A program made the position numbers and the translations under genes. Positions 1 through 13,400 of a stretch of DNA of 64,000 nucleotides are shown here, piece after piece (position 1 is the stretch's first letter; each line of letters opens with the position of its first letter). Below the pieces are notes generated by a model. The model was not told where the DNA came from. It did no database searches and was given only the letters and a program-made list of their open reading frames with translations. The stretch lies in assembly GCA_947568835.1 (NCBI GenBank), contig OX387605.1, positions 9,366,418-9,430,417 on the forward strand. Reading direction: 5' to 3'. This DNA is from Protonemura montana. Its lineage: Eukaryota; Arthropoda; Insecta; Plecoptera; Nemouridae.

Positions 1-3000
1 TAAGAAAACGTCCAATCACAAAACGATCACAAGACGTGGTTGACATTTATTGAGCTTTTTCACATCACGGAAGGCCGAACGAAAGAATTATTTTGTTATT
101 ACACTCGGACTGTTTTAGCCGCTGAGCACATTGAAACCGTCAACGCTGAAACTGTGCAAATCTGTCGAAACGGCCACATGGGCAGTAATTCCATCATCTT
201 ATTCTTACTTCACAACACGTATAAATATCTATGCGGAAGCGTAACTTAGAGGTTACATGAAAGTCACCAAATCGATTTAACACCCTCGCAGCAAAATCTC
301 AAATCCCTCCGAAGCCAACGCAAGTACAGTAAGAAAAAATATTTCGCGTGACGAACAACTAACTCAGCAAATAAATTTTATAAATCGAACACCCGTCTAC
401 GGCGATCTATCGCCGCCCCCTGACACACAACATCGATACCGGCGCCGGCACGGATCACGAGGTGAGCGTCTGCTGGCGTCGCGACGCGTACTGAGTCACG
501 TGAGAACGTATAGCAGCGTCGTCGACCGCTACCGACGCCGACGCCGTCGCTTCGATGCTGTGCGGTCGATCGGGTCGATCGGCCGACGAAAACGACACGC
601 GTCGACTTACACCCCCGAACGCCCTTTCAATGACTAAAACACGCCTACCGTCGCGTCGCTGCACACACGGCATTCCACGCTCGTTGCGGAGGTGCACACT
701 TGGGCTAGAACGTGCATATAACTGGCGTGTGTGAGTTATCTGGTATTACCTGTCGTTACCACTTCTAATTATCGCACGGCTGATAACCAAGTGCATAGAG
801 TTTAGCACGAGGTTGTAGGTAAACGTATATCACCGAGAGCACGTGCTAGAAGATGCGTGGACTTGACTGCTTTTGAGAAGGGAGAGGCACGCTTTTTTTT
901 TCTGTCGGCCATGTTGCACATGATTTAAAAGTGGTATTTAGTGAGTGAATTCAATTTGCTATTTAGCGAAGGCTGAAGGTATTACTGGGCATGTTTAGCA
1001 CTGTTTGCTTTCGTGACGTATGTAAATCGAATTTATAACGTGCGCGGTTTTAACTGAGAGTGAGAGTGGAGATAGGAACTGCTGTTTGGTTAAAAATCAC
1101 GATAAATGAGATAATAAATGCGTAGCTATGTTTTATGTTATGTTTTGATCAAAGGATGGACATTCTATGTGACTGTCGGGAATTTTAGATCCTTTGACAG
1201 CTTACCCGACGACATATAGGGTCTGCGGGGCAAATTACCCGCAGCGAAACTTGGTAAAACGCGCTAAATATTTATTTGAAACTAGATCCAAGCATTAAGT
1301 TACAGTAGAAATGAAATTCAGTAACAAATAATTCAGACAGATAAAGTAGATTTCAAAAGTCTTCCAACTATTGTCGATCCCTCTCTGGCGTTTTCAATTA
1401 ATATTTCAGAAGCAAAGGTAAGAGAGGAAAACAACTAACGGAATAGGGGAACATTTTCCACCGCAAATGGCATGGCGCTGGCATCGATTTAGAAACGAAA
1501 TAAAATATGCAAGAATTTATTTGGAAACTCGGGCACATCATTGTGGTTAACGCATACACGTCTGTATCGATTAATTTGGTCGTGGCCTTTCAGCTTGATT
1601 CAATGTCGCCGTCTCGAAAAGTCCACATAAAGACGAGCACACGACCGCAATGCGCATTCGTCGTGGCATTCCCATCGAATAGAGAGTCTTCACGTCGCTA
1701 ACTAGACCAGAGTATTTGCTAAGTCCTGAAACCTCAATTAGTCGGACCCGGGAAATCCATTTCCATATTACTAGCTGAAGCCTGAGGAGCAAAGAATACA
1801 TCAGTGGAATGAAAAACGTTTTATATAACACCAGGAGGCGTGCTTTCACCACATAGCTCAACATAATCGCAAAGCGTTACTTGGAAATGCTAATAATGGT
1901 TGATTTCGGTAGCTAGGTGTATAGGCACCTTCGAATGGAAACTAAAGAAAATAAAAATTAAATGCAGTCCTCATAATTTTGAGCAACGTTGGTCATACAT
2001 TTTAACGTTGATACAATATTTGTATTCTGGCACACATGGCACTTTAAGCTGTGAGCGAATTGGGAGTTTAGATGTTTTACCTGAAATTGCAGCCATTCAT
2101 TATAAACCACGGGCATAGTGTGCCACCATGTAGTTTATGTGTTTTCAGTTGCGTTTTCATAGGTGTCCACACATGCGCTCGACCAAAAGATTGAAATGTG
2201 TATCCCAAAGCATGCATTCACCACTGGGTAGGTACTCTTTAAAATCCGTCAAAACCTTCTAAAACCACATGACCGAACCGGGACATTTACATAATTAAAG
2301 CAAGTAGTAGTCAAATTTGTTTGTATTTTCTTAGATAATCGTACACTCGACTCACAGAGTTTTAGGTAAAGACGCCACTTCGACCAAGTGCAACCACCTC
2401 TAAACTACAAATTATTTCACTGACAGAGCTGCAGAAATTCACTAGCACAACGCAGCTCGGCTGTGATTTGATATTACAGTTCAAAGTAGTGAAATGCATG
2501 CTCAGCTAGGTACAGGAAGACACCGGCGTGGTCCTATAAAGGAACAGAGCGTACGACGTCTATCGACGCGGCTTGCTATTGGTCGGGCGCATGTTTGCTG
2601 GATGCAAGTGCTTTTGTTGGGTCGGCCCTGCACTTGGGGCCGAATAAAGTCTGTGAGCGGCTAAATTATTGTCAGAAAACTCGTTTTTATTTTATTTTTT
2701 TTTTTTTTAACAAAATAATCGATGCTATCCTAGGTCGAGCTTAAATAGTGACAGCCACGGCAGTGGATTTTTTGGAACAACGGCCATGACCCAGACTTGC
2801 AAATGTTTCCAGGAACATTCAATTTTTAGAATTGCTTTGCGATGATTGATTTTAAATTACACTTGAATTCTGCAAGCATTTGTAAAAATGTATCATAAAT
2901 AAAATAACCTCCAAAGGTAACTTCAAACGATTTTGATTCCGAAAAGAGCGAAGAAACTTCACTCCAGACAGAAGGTTTGGATTATGAAACGTTCAAGGTC

Positions 3001-4411
3001 AAGTGTTGAGCCTGGCACCTCCACTTCGGGCATTGCTTTTCCTCGCTTTGTTGGCCTATCCCGCCACAGGTCAGGATTCGATACGAGAGACACGCGAAGA
3101 TTATTTGTCTCGTAATAAAAGTGGCCGGTGGGAACATAAAATGCCAATCCAGCTGTAAAATGTGTAAATATTTCAAATATATTCAGTAGCTGTACAGAGA
3201 CTACAGCGGCATCTAGAGTACAGAAGCACCGTAATCATGGTTCAACAATCCAAGGTCGTGCCGTGGTAGTTTATAGTCTTTCCCGAAGTGTGTGATTATC
3301 TGGATTTTGTCGTTTATGTGTTGCGGAAGTGGTACCCAAAGTTAAAGAAGGGTTTCAAACCAAAACGTGATAGTCAAAGGTATCGACGAACAATTTAATC
3401 CTCGTTGTCGCATGCAGAGTTGTCGCATGCAGAACAGCGACCACGCACTCGTGTACGCACAAGGAACGCACGGCAATTTAAATGTTACAGTTTATTGGAA
3501 AGAACCACGAAATGTACCAGGTGATGCAATCTGAAAACCTGCTGGTATCGTGAATGTCGTGAGATCTTAGATCCGGATAAAAGAGGGAAACTTTTTTGAG
3601 GCACGAAGAATTTAAAATTCACCCAGCCTCAAGGAAACGGGCCGAAAACGCCCTTACTTGCATGCGGATGTCCGCATAGCAAACCCCAGATAGACCACAG
3701 ATTAACTGCACGGCAACGCTGACTCATGAAGGAAACCTATAGGGAGGTTGTGGTCAATGCAGACGTCGCCGGATATTTGATAGTTGTCTATAACGACGCC
3801 ATTTGGCAGTTGCCACGGGGAACGCCTGGTGTAGCGATTGACGATAATAGACCGGGAAATTGAGCGCAAACTGCTCCATATGTATCATCCTCTTGCAGAA
3901 AGCGAGTAAAATTTTATTAGGTCAGATATAGAAAACTGACATACAAAGTGTGACGTCCAAACGGCTGAGTACATCCGCTCGCAAAGTTCGTACTGCAGAG
4001 TCCAGCACATGGTCTCTGAATTGCAGAGGAGGAAAGTGTGGGGAAACATCTGTGGCAAAACTGGGAGAATCGAACGATTTTCATGGCACGAATGTAGCAT
4101 TAACGCTCAAGGTAACTTGTACTTTTAAGTTTTAACTGGTATTGAATGAATGAATTAATCATGTCCTGTCGAGCTCATTATCCAGCTATCTATTTATTTG
4201 TAATGAACACGGGCAAAAAACAAATACAATTTAAATTGAAAAGGATGTATAATTCTAAAACGAGGAAGTTGCCAGACAGGTGAAGGTTACTCACTCAGGA
4301 GGGCTAATGAGTTCTCTGCAAGTCATTTGAAGGTGCTGCAGTTCGTGTAAAAAGTTGGAAGAAAACTCATTAAATGTCACTTGTATGTACCAGGCAAGAC
4401 AATTGACTCAC
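1..4411. other. No gene recognised; presumed OSBPL9 intron
   Basis: Lies downstream of OSBPL9 exon 7 on its own strand. I looked for sterol-binding-domain exons on the minus strand and found none. It holds the CpG-rich block at 390-700 and a 15-bp-period duplication of TTGTCGCATGCAGA at 3405-3433. Confidence 0.6.
390..700. promoter_or_regulatory. CpG-rich block, candidate internal promoter
   Basis: A stretch very rich in CG dinucleotides (repeated GACGCCG, GTCGATCG and CGTCGCG motifs) stands out from AT-rich flanks. It lies left of the last visible OSBPL9 exon, within what should be a later OSBPL9 intron. No convincing coding frame was found on either strand. It could be a promoter or first exon, for example for a short ORP9 form lacking the PH domain. 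That role is speculation. Confidence 0.3.
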
Positions 4412-7400
4412 CCTATGGGACTGTGGGTGCTACTGGGCGTCTCGTTGTACTCGTTGGCATCGTAGAAGTCCTCCTCCTCGGAGCTGGAGTACGAGGTCTC
4501 CGGTACAATCAACGTCATACTTGGCCGGTGATGGCTGGAGCCCGGCGAACTCAGGCCTGTGGGCAAGGACATCACAGGGTTGACATCAGGACATTGCCAC
4601 GCTATCAGGAGACGCCTGTATCGACGAATGCACGGGGAATTCACACCTTGCCTGGACATGAGATGAGTGTGGAGCATGCTATTGTTTACTGATGTCGATA
4701 TGGTGTTATCGTTGAGTTTATAATAGTCAGAGGGTCAGGTCAGCGTTAATGTATTCTACCGAGCAAACCAGCTGGTAACACGTGGTAATGGTATGTGCCA
4801 CCCGATGGCGTTTGCGGCCGTGCTTTACAAAATAAAAACACTATCATGAAATTATTACAACTAAAAATATCGATTTATGTGTATCAATTGTTTAGGTTAG
4901 CAGCAGTAAAGATTAATTGACCGTAAACCAGTTTCAAATGCGAGTAATCTGCGAGAAATAACGAAATGTTCAACACTCGAAACGACGGTGACCCCACCTA
5001 GCAGCATTCTCCATTTTTGTCGGTAAAGTAGTCATTTGGCGGTAGTTTTTCGCGAAGACAGTTAAACATTAGCACCAATGTGTGAATGTGCCTGCGGGAT
5101 CGTTGGTGAAAGAAGTGAATTTTTCGGTTGTAACATTAGCGACGGCATCGAGAAAACTTTTTTATTATTTTATTTTCTGTAACCTTCTGGGGGTATAACA
5201 GAAAAAAATCTGAATGAGTCCCTAATTTTACGAATACATTTTATATAATTGTTATTGGTTGCTTAAAAAAAAGATAAAGAAAATGGTAAAAATGTTCCAG
5301 GCTACTCATAATTTGATATGTCAATGGTATATTTCAGTCTGCGGTGGTTCTTGGTCTTTGCCGTTATTGGTTTTATTTTGAGTAATGATCGCTAATGATT
5401 CTAACGAGGGTACAAGTCACAACCTCGATCTTGTGTTTGCTTTGTGCTTTGTGTAAGTGCTGGACGGAGAGAAGTTTCTTATTTCCGGGCTTAGGTACTT
5501 CATTACTAGAAGAAAATTACCATCCGTCAAGTTTGATTTTAGCACGAGTTGCTTTAAGTTAAACAGAAACACGCGATCTTCGAATATCAATGTTGTTCGC
5601 GAAGTAATTTCGCAAGTAACCCAGATGTGGTCATTGACTCCACACCTGACCTGGAATGACCTTGACCTCATCCTTTGCGAATGCGCCAGTCACAAGCCTT
5701 CTAAAACTAGGGGCCACTTTCAACTTGCACGAACACTTTTTTGTCCCCCAGCTAACTTTTTGCAGGTTGGTATAACGAGCATTATGCAAGCGTTTGCAGG
5801 GGCATTGATTTTCGGTTTTGCAATGTGTACTCGGTTAAGTCTTCCTTTAAAAGTTGGTAAGCAAGAACAAACATCTTGCGGTAAACGATAAGAACTTGAG
5901 CACGGACAGTTATCTTATTTCAAAAGTTGACTGCTGAGAGCTGAGTTAGTTGACTAAAATATCGCACAAAGTTTCGAAAACTTTGTCGACTTATTAATGA
6001 CGTTTGCATCGCTGAGAGAAGTGTAGTAACGATTTCCAATAGCAAAAAACATTACATTTTTCGTTAAAAACCAACAATGTCTGATGAGTTTCGATACTCT
6101 GACAAACTAATACATGCCCCGTGTCTAAAAAGTCAATTTGGCATTCGAGTCAAAATTTGAAAACACGTCTGTCATTGGAATGCCTGCCGCTTTTCGCTTC
6201 AAATGTCTTTATTATTTTTATGAAAAACTCAGAAACTGGTCGCACACATTCTAGCTAATGATCCAGAACTCAGAAGAATGAGTTACGGGTGTAGCGGTTG
6301 AACGACACAGCTTTGAAATACACCACTTCTTATCAAAGGGCCAATAGTGGCGGTCTCCTAGCATCTTACACGCCTTGAACTCATGAGCAGCAATCGCATA
6401 TGTTTTAGCTAACTTACCTCGTTCACTCAAATACTCGAATGTGAAATATAAAAGTTCCTCTCAGAAATAAAGTAATATTGGCCGAAAACAGTTTGAAACA
6501 AAATTATTATCGCATCACTATTTTTTTATTTTTTTGTAACTATTCTGTGAAACAGCAAACACACTTGGAATGCTGCAGAAAAGCAAATTTGACTTCAAGA
6601 AAAATGAAAGTAATATTAATAAATTGGTGTATTAATCGCGGTGTTCCTACATCATATTTCTACGATTCTGAAGCCAAGTGTTTCGCAATTGCTGCTTTGA
6701 TTGCACAAAGGCATGATATTGGTGCGAAAAATAGTGGACAAGACCCCCACGTGACGCGCTTAAGTTGAAAATGCATAAGAAAAGAGATTGCAATGAGCGG
6801 TCATACCTTTTTTCCCTCGAAATCGCGGCCAAAACCGATGTTTCTTCATCGAAATATACCAAACCCACACCATAAACCGTTTGAGAAAATATATCAGTGA
6901 GTAAATAGGAAAAACAAGTTGCGTGGCATGAGATGCAATACGACAGGCAAATGACGGGTAGTCAATAGGCTTCATTCACCCCTAACTGGGCCCTCTCACA
7001 AGGCGATATTATCCCTAAAATGTATATAAAAAACAAAAGTTGTAACGCACTAAACGGTTTTTGTCATGTCATGTCACTGTGAACACAATTTCTATGATTT
7101 ATGAAAATATTTCGTAAAAACCCAAACGAATCGTCGTTCGCGTATGAATTCGGTAAAGCCATTTATGAAGCCACGTCTACGTCACCAAGAGAACGAAAAA
7201 ACCACCAACACTGTCGAATTTGAATAGTAGATACCTAACTGAGCGTTATTTGGCGCCATCCCCAGTTTCGCAAGATGCACTGTTTCACCTGCATTGCACA
7301 ATTCCAAGCCAGCAGTAGCATCTGCATTCTGGGCGCGAGTCTCTTCGACTGTCGTGTTTCGCGCCGACGGACCTCCCCGGGACACGAACGTGGAACACCC

Positions 7401-10400
7401 AACCGACCCTCGGCATGCCAAGCCAGACTGTTCAAACATTTATTACATCTACACTCAATGCATCAAACAATATAGATTATACCCATCGGATCGGCCGAAC
7501 CCCTTTCTCAAGTCATGTCCGAAAAACTCTATTGCATTTCTGTCTTCATTTTTTTCTATACCATACGTTACTTAGGAAGGAAAACTCGCCGTATCGATTT
7601 TATGTAACTCTTGCTTTAGAATTAGATTGCTAGCATAGATATATGAAAAGCACTCAAAATTAACGAGTTAGCCATCGGAAGGTTACGAAGCAATGTTTGC
7701 TAGTAAACTAGCCAGCACGCGACACAACATTTATAACGGTGTTGAAAAATTAAAAAAAATTGTCATTGCGTTGAATTATTTGGCTATTTTCAATGAGACC
7801 TGATGACACCAAACTTTGCTTGAAAATATTGCGGTACAGGCAAAGACAGAGGGGGGTATGGGACGACAATTTGGTAGGAAAATAGAAGACACAAAATGAT
7901 GGTTTCCAACCCACCCGACAGCGAGAAGTTTCGGAAAGATGCCAAGGTACCGAGTTGTCTCGCCTCCAAACATTCAGCCCCCACTTCGATGCCCGGGTGT
8001 ACATCTTGGAGGAAGCCCGGGCTAGAGAGGCTAAGCACTTCGACTCGGCCTGCACACAAGCTAGAGTTAAGCCAGAGTTGTGACGAACGACTGCATTGAA
8101 ACGTATGCGAAATTTAGGATCAAATTAAGCCCTGGGTTGTAAAAGACCCATGAAATTCGGAATTTGATAAAACTTCGTCAGTTCAATTTTCAAACTGGTA
8201 CAAAGTATGTTATCCGTCACAGGAACGCAAAGACCATCGATTAATTCGCGATGAGGGAAAAGCCTACAATTAGCGCATTTACCGAATGACCAATTTTGGC
8301 ATGATCTCACCGAAGAAGATTGGGAAAGTAGCAAAAGAAAGTGAATTTAAAGAACAAAAAATAACTCTAACCGCAGTCCCTAATTTCGTGCTGTAAATAG
8401 CAAACCACCAGTTCCAAAGTCTGATAGAAAGATGGGTTTATTAGATCGCTTAATAAGGCCTACAACCTGCAGTGAGTCAAGGTGAGTATTCACTATCGTC
8501 AGTCAATAAAATTATAGTATCCGCACCTTAATGCGGCTTGCGCATTGCCTAAAAACAAGTAGCTCGTGCCAAAGGTGTCGTGTGAAATGTTATTTTGACA
8601 GGCAAGAGATAACAATCTCGGGTATCTGCAATACAGTTAGACAATGGAGTGGTGCGATATGCAACGTGCTAGGTGGTTAGCGAAGTAATAAGCTAATTAA
8701 ATTGCTTTGTGCACAGCGAGCGAACGATGCCTTAATCACGGGGCATTGGCATTACAGTAATTGAAGTTAGCATGAAAATTTCTATTTTTAAATTGCACTG
8801 ATAGAAAGAAATACATGCTGTCATTCAAATACTGTTCAATACTGTCATTCATTTGTCAAAATCGTGTAAAGACAATTAAAATTGTATACGTAGTTAACTC
8901 TAGTCTTCACATGCCTAACAGAAATCCATATTTTCTAATATATTTTGGGAAATGTAATTTCAATGATTAGTGAAAAGGACTTACCGCCAGTCAGAGAGGA
9001 TCTTTTCGACAGTGGCTGAGTGCTATCCAGGGAAAACGAAGCACTTGTTGTCGGTTGATAGATTCCATTCACAGGATGAGCAGTGTTCTGGAAAGGTGGA
9101 ATTCGAAACTCATCTCACTGTCCTATCGCCACAACTACCCAAACCCTCAGACCGATCGTTTAATGAGCACAATTTGAATTGCTCCGACATTTTACTCAAC
9201 ATCACACGTGGGTAATCCGACAAACTAATAAATTACTGATTAAAAACAACAACTGGAGCTTGTCGCAGAGCGGTACAAAAGCTACTTCTGCACGATCCGA
9301 TAAGTGAATTGATTAAAAAAGCGCAAAGCAATCAATTGCAGCGGTGTTGAATAGCGCGGAGATTCACACATGGCGAGAGCGAAATACCGCGAGTAGGTAT
9401 GCTCCGTGGGCGATCGCGCTGCGAGTGCCCCAGAGCACGCCGTCTCGCGCAAGTCTGCCTTCTGTGCGCCTGCTGAGACCGACTAGACCGCCCGCAACAC
9501 AGGCAAGTACGTTGGGCTGAGAGTGAATCAGGGTGGGCATTTCCCACGGTCGCTACGTACCGGAAAGTCTTACCTTGGCAATTTGTAGCAACACGATCGA
9601 GTGTTTTATTGACTCCAGCATGTCCTGTAAGAAATTTAAAAGAGTCAATGTCGGCGAATTTGGCCCGAGAATGATGTACATGTTATACGGGGGCTGTGGA
9701 CGTCGCCGCACTGGCATCATAGCACGGTGGGGTACGGCGGTAGGGCGGCCGTAGATTCGCACTGATATCGATTCAATGGCCAAGGTATACTCAGGGAAAC
9801 TGAAAATAGCACGATGGCAGCAGTCGGCGTAAGAATCTCTTGCATCTCATTCAAGTTTGAGAAAACGTGATAGAGAAATAGTTTGCGGTGGTTGTGGTGG
9901 TGGGTGGCCGCAACTAAAATCACACTAGTTACACAATTAATTGTCAAATCCCTTGAGTGACAATAATTGGCTTGTACAATGTAGTAATTAATGGCACAAT
10001 GGCTAGCTGCGGTTTCTGTTAAGGTACGAAGCATGGGTAGAGTTTACAGAGAGATTTACTAGGATGAATATGATATTGAGATCAGAAGCCCGATTTGTCG
10101 CTCGAGGCAAGATGTATTATTGTATTTATTCGGTACTTTGAACAAGAGAGTTCAGCAATATCGTACGGTGCTCTTGAATAGGTTTCTGCGTCGTTGAATG
10201 ATTCTACATGTGAGTTGTTTCAGAACAAGTTCGCATCGTCGCATGGCTTTACACCAGTAATGTTGATGTCACTGATCAATTAATGGTGGCAAAAATAATA
10301 GCGACGTCTCACCAAATCATGTCGATTTAATAACGATTGCTTCAGAACAACGAATTTATGTAACACGTGTATCTCTTATTGATTTAAGAGTGTGTAGTGT

Positions 10401-13400
10401 GGGAGTTGGTATGAGTAACTAAATAAAATTCAGGAGCGGTATTTGCGGCGAATCGTAAACGTCTTTGCACTAGAACATTCGAGTCCACTTACGTCCCCAT
10501 GCTCCTTGATGACCTGGCAGCGGGCTTTGTCCATTTCGTCAGTCATGTTATCCATTCGCGCTTCTAATGCCTGGAAAGCAATTAACCATTGTTATTGCAA
10601 GCGAGATTGCGTTGAAGCGGAGTCTACTCGCCGGTTGCCCACACCTCGACATTGCAGCTGTCATTTCATTGCATCTCTATTGCCGGACGCACATACAGTT
10701 CATTTGCAATGGTTTCGGTCGTTAGTTAATTATTTTATTAAATATTTGCTAATGAAATTACTACACCATATTGGCCTACTTTGAAGCATTTAGCTATTCG
10801 CAAACCACAAGCAAAAAGGTGAGTAAAATTATGATTGATGTAATTACAAAACGAATTGTTTTGATGCACCTTGTCAAACATTACGACGTTGTGTCATTTT
10901 CTGTGCTTTTGTCATAGCGTTGAATTCAATGCTTAAAAGGTGGTGTTAGCAAATCACTGTGTGTACAAGCTTCATTAGCAATTAGACACGCAATTAAACG
11001 TAATACCTGAGGTAATAAGCTATTTGTAGAATGGTTTGTAGCTGGCAAGAGGGTGGCTGAGCAGGGATTCGCAGGAAAGCAATTAGTTCACAGAAAAGGA
11101 GGCAGACGCTGACTCAAGTTTCTACAGACGCAGAAAACCGACCCCGACAGCTCAGTCTGGTGATTCGGGGAAATGAAACGGCTGCTTGAAGGTTAGGAAC
11201 AAAATCCTTTCAACTACAAATGGGGGCGAATTTGATTTGCCAATAACGGAGCGCTAACTTACTTTAGTTTGATCGATGAGTATTTGTAGATAAGCGTCAG
11301 CCTCGGACAGTTTCTTCTCAAACTCTTGGATGCTGGGTGTGGGTTTACTTGGGTCCCAACGCATCTGAAAATACAATATTTTGTTTTGCTCACTCTCACA
11401 CAGTGACGATTGGTCACCCTGTGTCCACTTCACAAGCCCCTCACCCCTTCCCACACTTGGACAGGGCCCCATCTACAGGCGGTAAGGGACTCTCTGAGTG
11501 CTGAAAGATAGCTTGCTGGAAACAATCTTACTTGTTACATATTGACAGAATAACATGTAGCTGCTGTAGCTAGAAAATTCGTAAAATCTTTTGCCGGTGG
11601 TCCATCACTTGAGCCAAGTGGTGGATGCGCTAGCAAGGGGATAAGAATCCAAGGACTTCTCAGCAGCTGGGTGACCGCTTAGAAAATACCTAGCCTACGC
11701 CACTGCCTTGCGACGCTTGCTCGCGCGTATACCGGCGACTGGCGATGCGAGCCGCACTTTTTTGACATTTCAATATAACACGAGCCATGTTTGCGGATGA
11801 GTGACGATTAACCGACGCTTTTCGGGCGCCCTCTGGGGTTCATCAAAATTATACGACGCACCAAAACCCGTGACGCGCGTCACTAAATCTGCGTGCTAAG
11901 CCTGTAATCAATTCATAAACAAGCCACCAGGAAAAAAGCAGCGCAGAAAAATGCAGAAGCCACACAAGCTACAGCAAAAAACAACACCCTTTGACATTTA
12001 ATTTTCTTAATTAAATGGATAAAGAAAATATTCCCAGATATTCCTTGAAGTAAGAAACCGCGCATGTGGTGTTCTATAGCAAACATACAAGTTCTTGAAA
12101 CTTTAGTGGCGACTGGCTGCGACCCAAAGCACACAAGACGCTCGAAAATCCGCGCACATAGGAAGCAAAGGACGGGTAACCCGAAGACTTACCCTCTTCG
12201 CGTGTCTGAGAATGGTGTCTTCAAGGCCGCGGACCCATTTCTCGCGTTCGTCGGCGTCGCGGGCCTGGAAGTGAAACGTCTTGGAGTCGACGGTGATGGT
12301 GAACGTGCTGTCGTCTTCGTCGTCGATGCCGATGACGGCGCCCTTGAGGCGGACGCACCCCCGACGCACCCCGCGCATCATCTTCTCGCGGGACTGCCAA
12401 GAAAGAAGCGGGAAGTGTCAGCTGGTTTGATCTTGAGCAATCGGGGTCGTTTATACAAGATTTTGTAGCAAAACGTCGTTTACAGTTTTTAACTTTGCAT
12501 GCTATTTTACGAAATATTAATAAAATAGCAGCATGGATCCAGGGGTAGAGAGCGCACCTATTTTCTAAGGAAAATAGATTATAATTAAATATTTCAATTA
12601 GCAACTTGCAAGCAGAGTAACCTCATCGCTAAAATGTTATAGACTATAGAATGATTTTCGTGAAATTGCCCGTTCAAGGCACCAACACCCATTTATAAAC
12701 CGTTGAGGCCGTTGTTAATCATCCTACGTCATATAAATTATTTAGTAGCATATGTTTAGCAATTTTTTTGCATGCATAATCATTTATTGTAGCCTAAATT
12801 CAAATAGCATCGAAGACATTTGTACACAGTTGAACACTCGTTACATTGGCTGCATGCAATCACAAAATATTAATTACTTTTACATTAGCAATTTCTGTGC
12901 CCGTTTATTTTTGTCAAATATCAAATCTCAGTGTGTTATTAGATTATATGCATGAGCCGTGCATAAAACCACTCTGAACTTTGGTGGATTTTTTCAGTAC
13001 TTGCATGGAAGCTATAAATTTAGAGGTCATTGGTCTGTTGGTCATTGGTACAATGATTGGTACACCCACATGACAATTACACCCATGTGAGAAATATGAT
13101 GACAAAATCTATTCTTATTAAACGTAGGTAGGTTAAGTGCCGAATTTAAATTGAATGCTTAAAAATTAATCGTTATATGGAATTTAATTAATAGCTAGAA
13201 GAGGAAGTGTAAAAATTACAAATATAAGGCTGATAACTCACTTCTAGCCGCTAGTTGAAATCGTTAATCTCCAATGAAAGTTCAATAAAAGTGCTTGATC
13301 ACCGTCGCTTTATGCGAGCTTTACTCGCTCGTTTGTCGTAAAAAGCATCAAGATTAAACAACAATTGCAATCAATATCATAGGTCGAATCATTATTGTAA

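Noticed and set aside
4381..4692. Plus-strand 103-codon frame
   Set aside because: Antisense shadow of OSBPL9 exon 7, whose minus-strand frame shows the FFAT-like segment.
5457..5891. 144-codon plus-strand frame
   Set aside because: Lies in OSBPL9 intron 6, low-complexity composition, no recognisable domain or exon signals.
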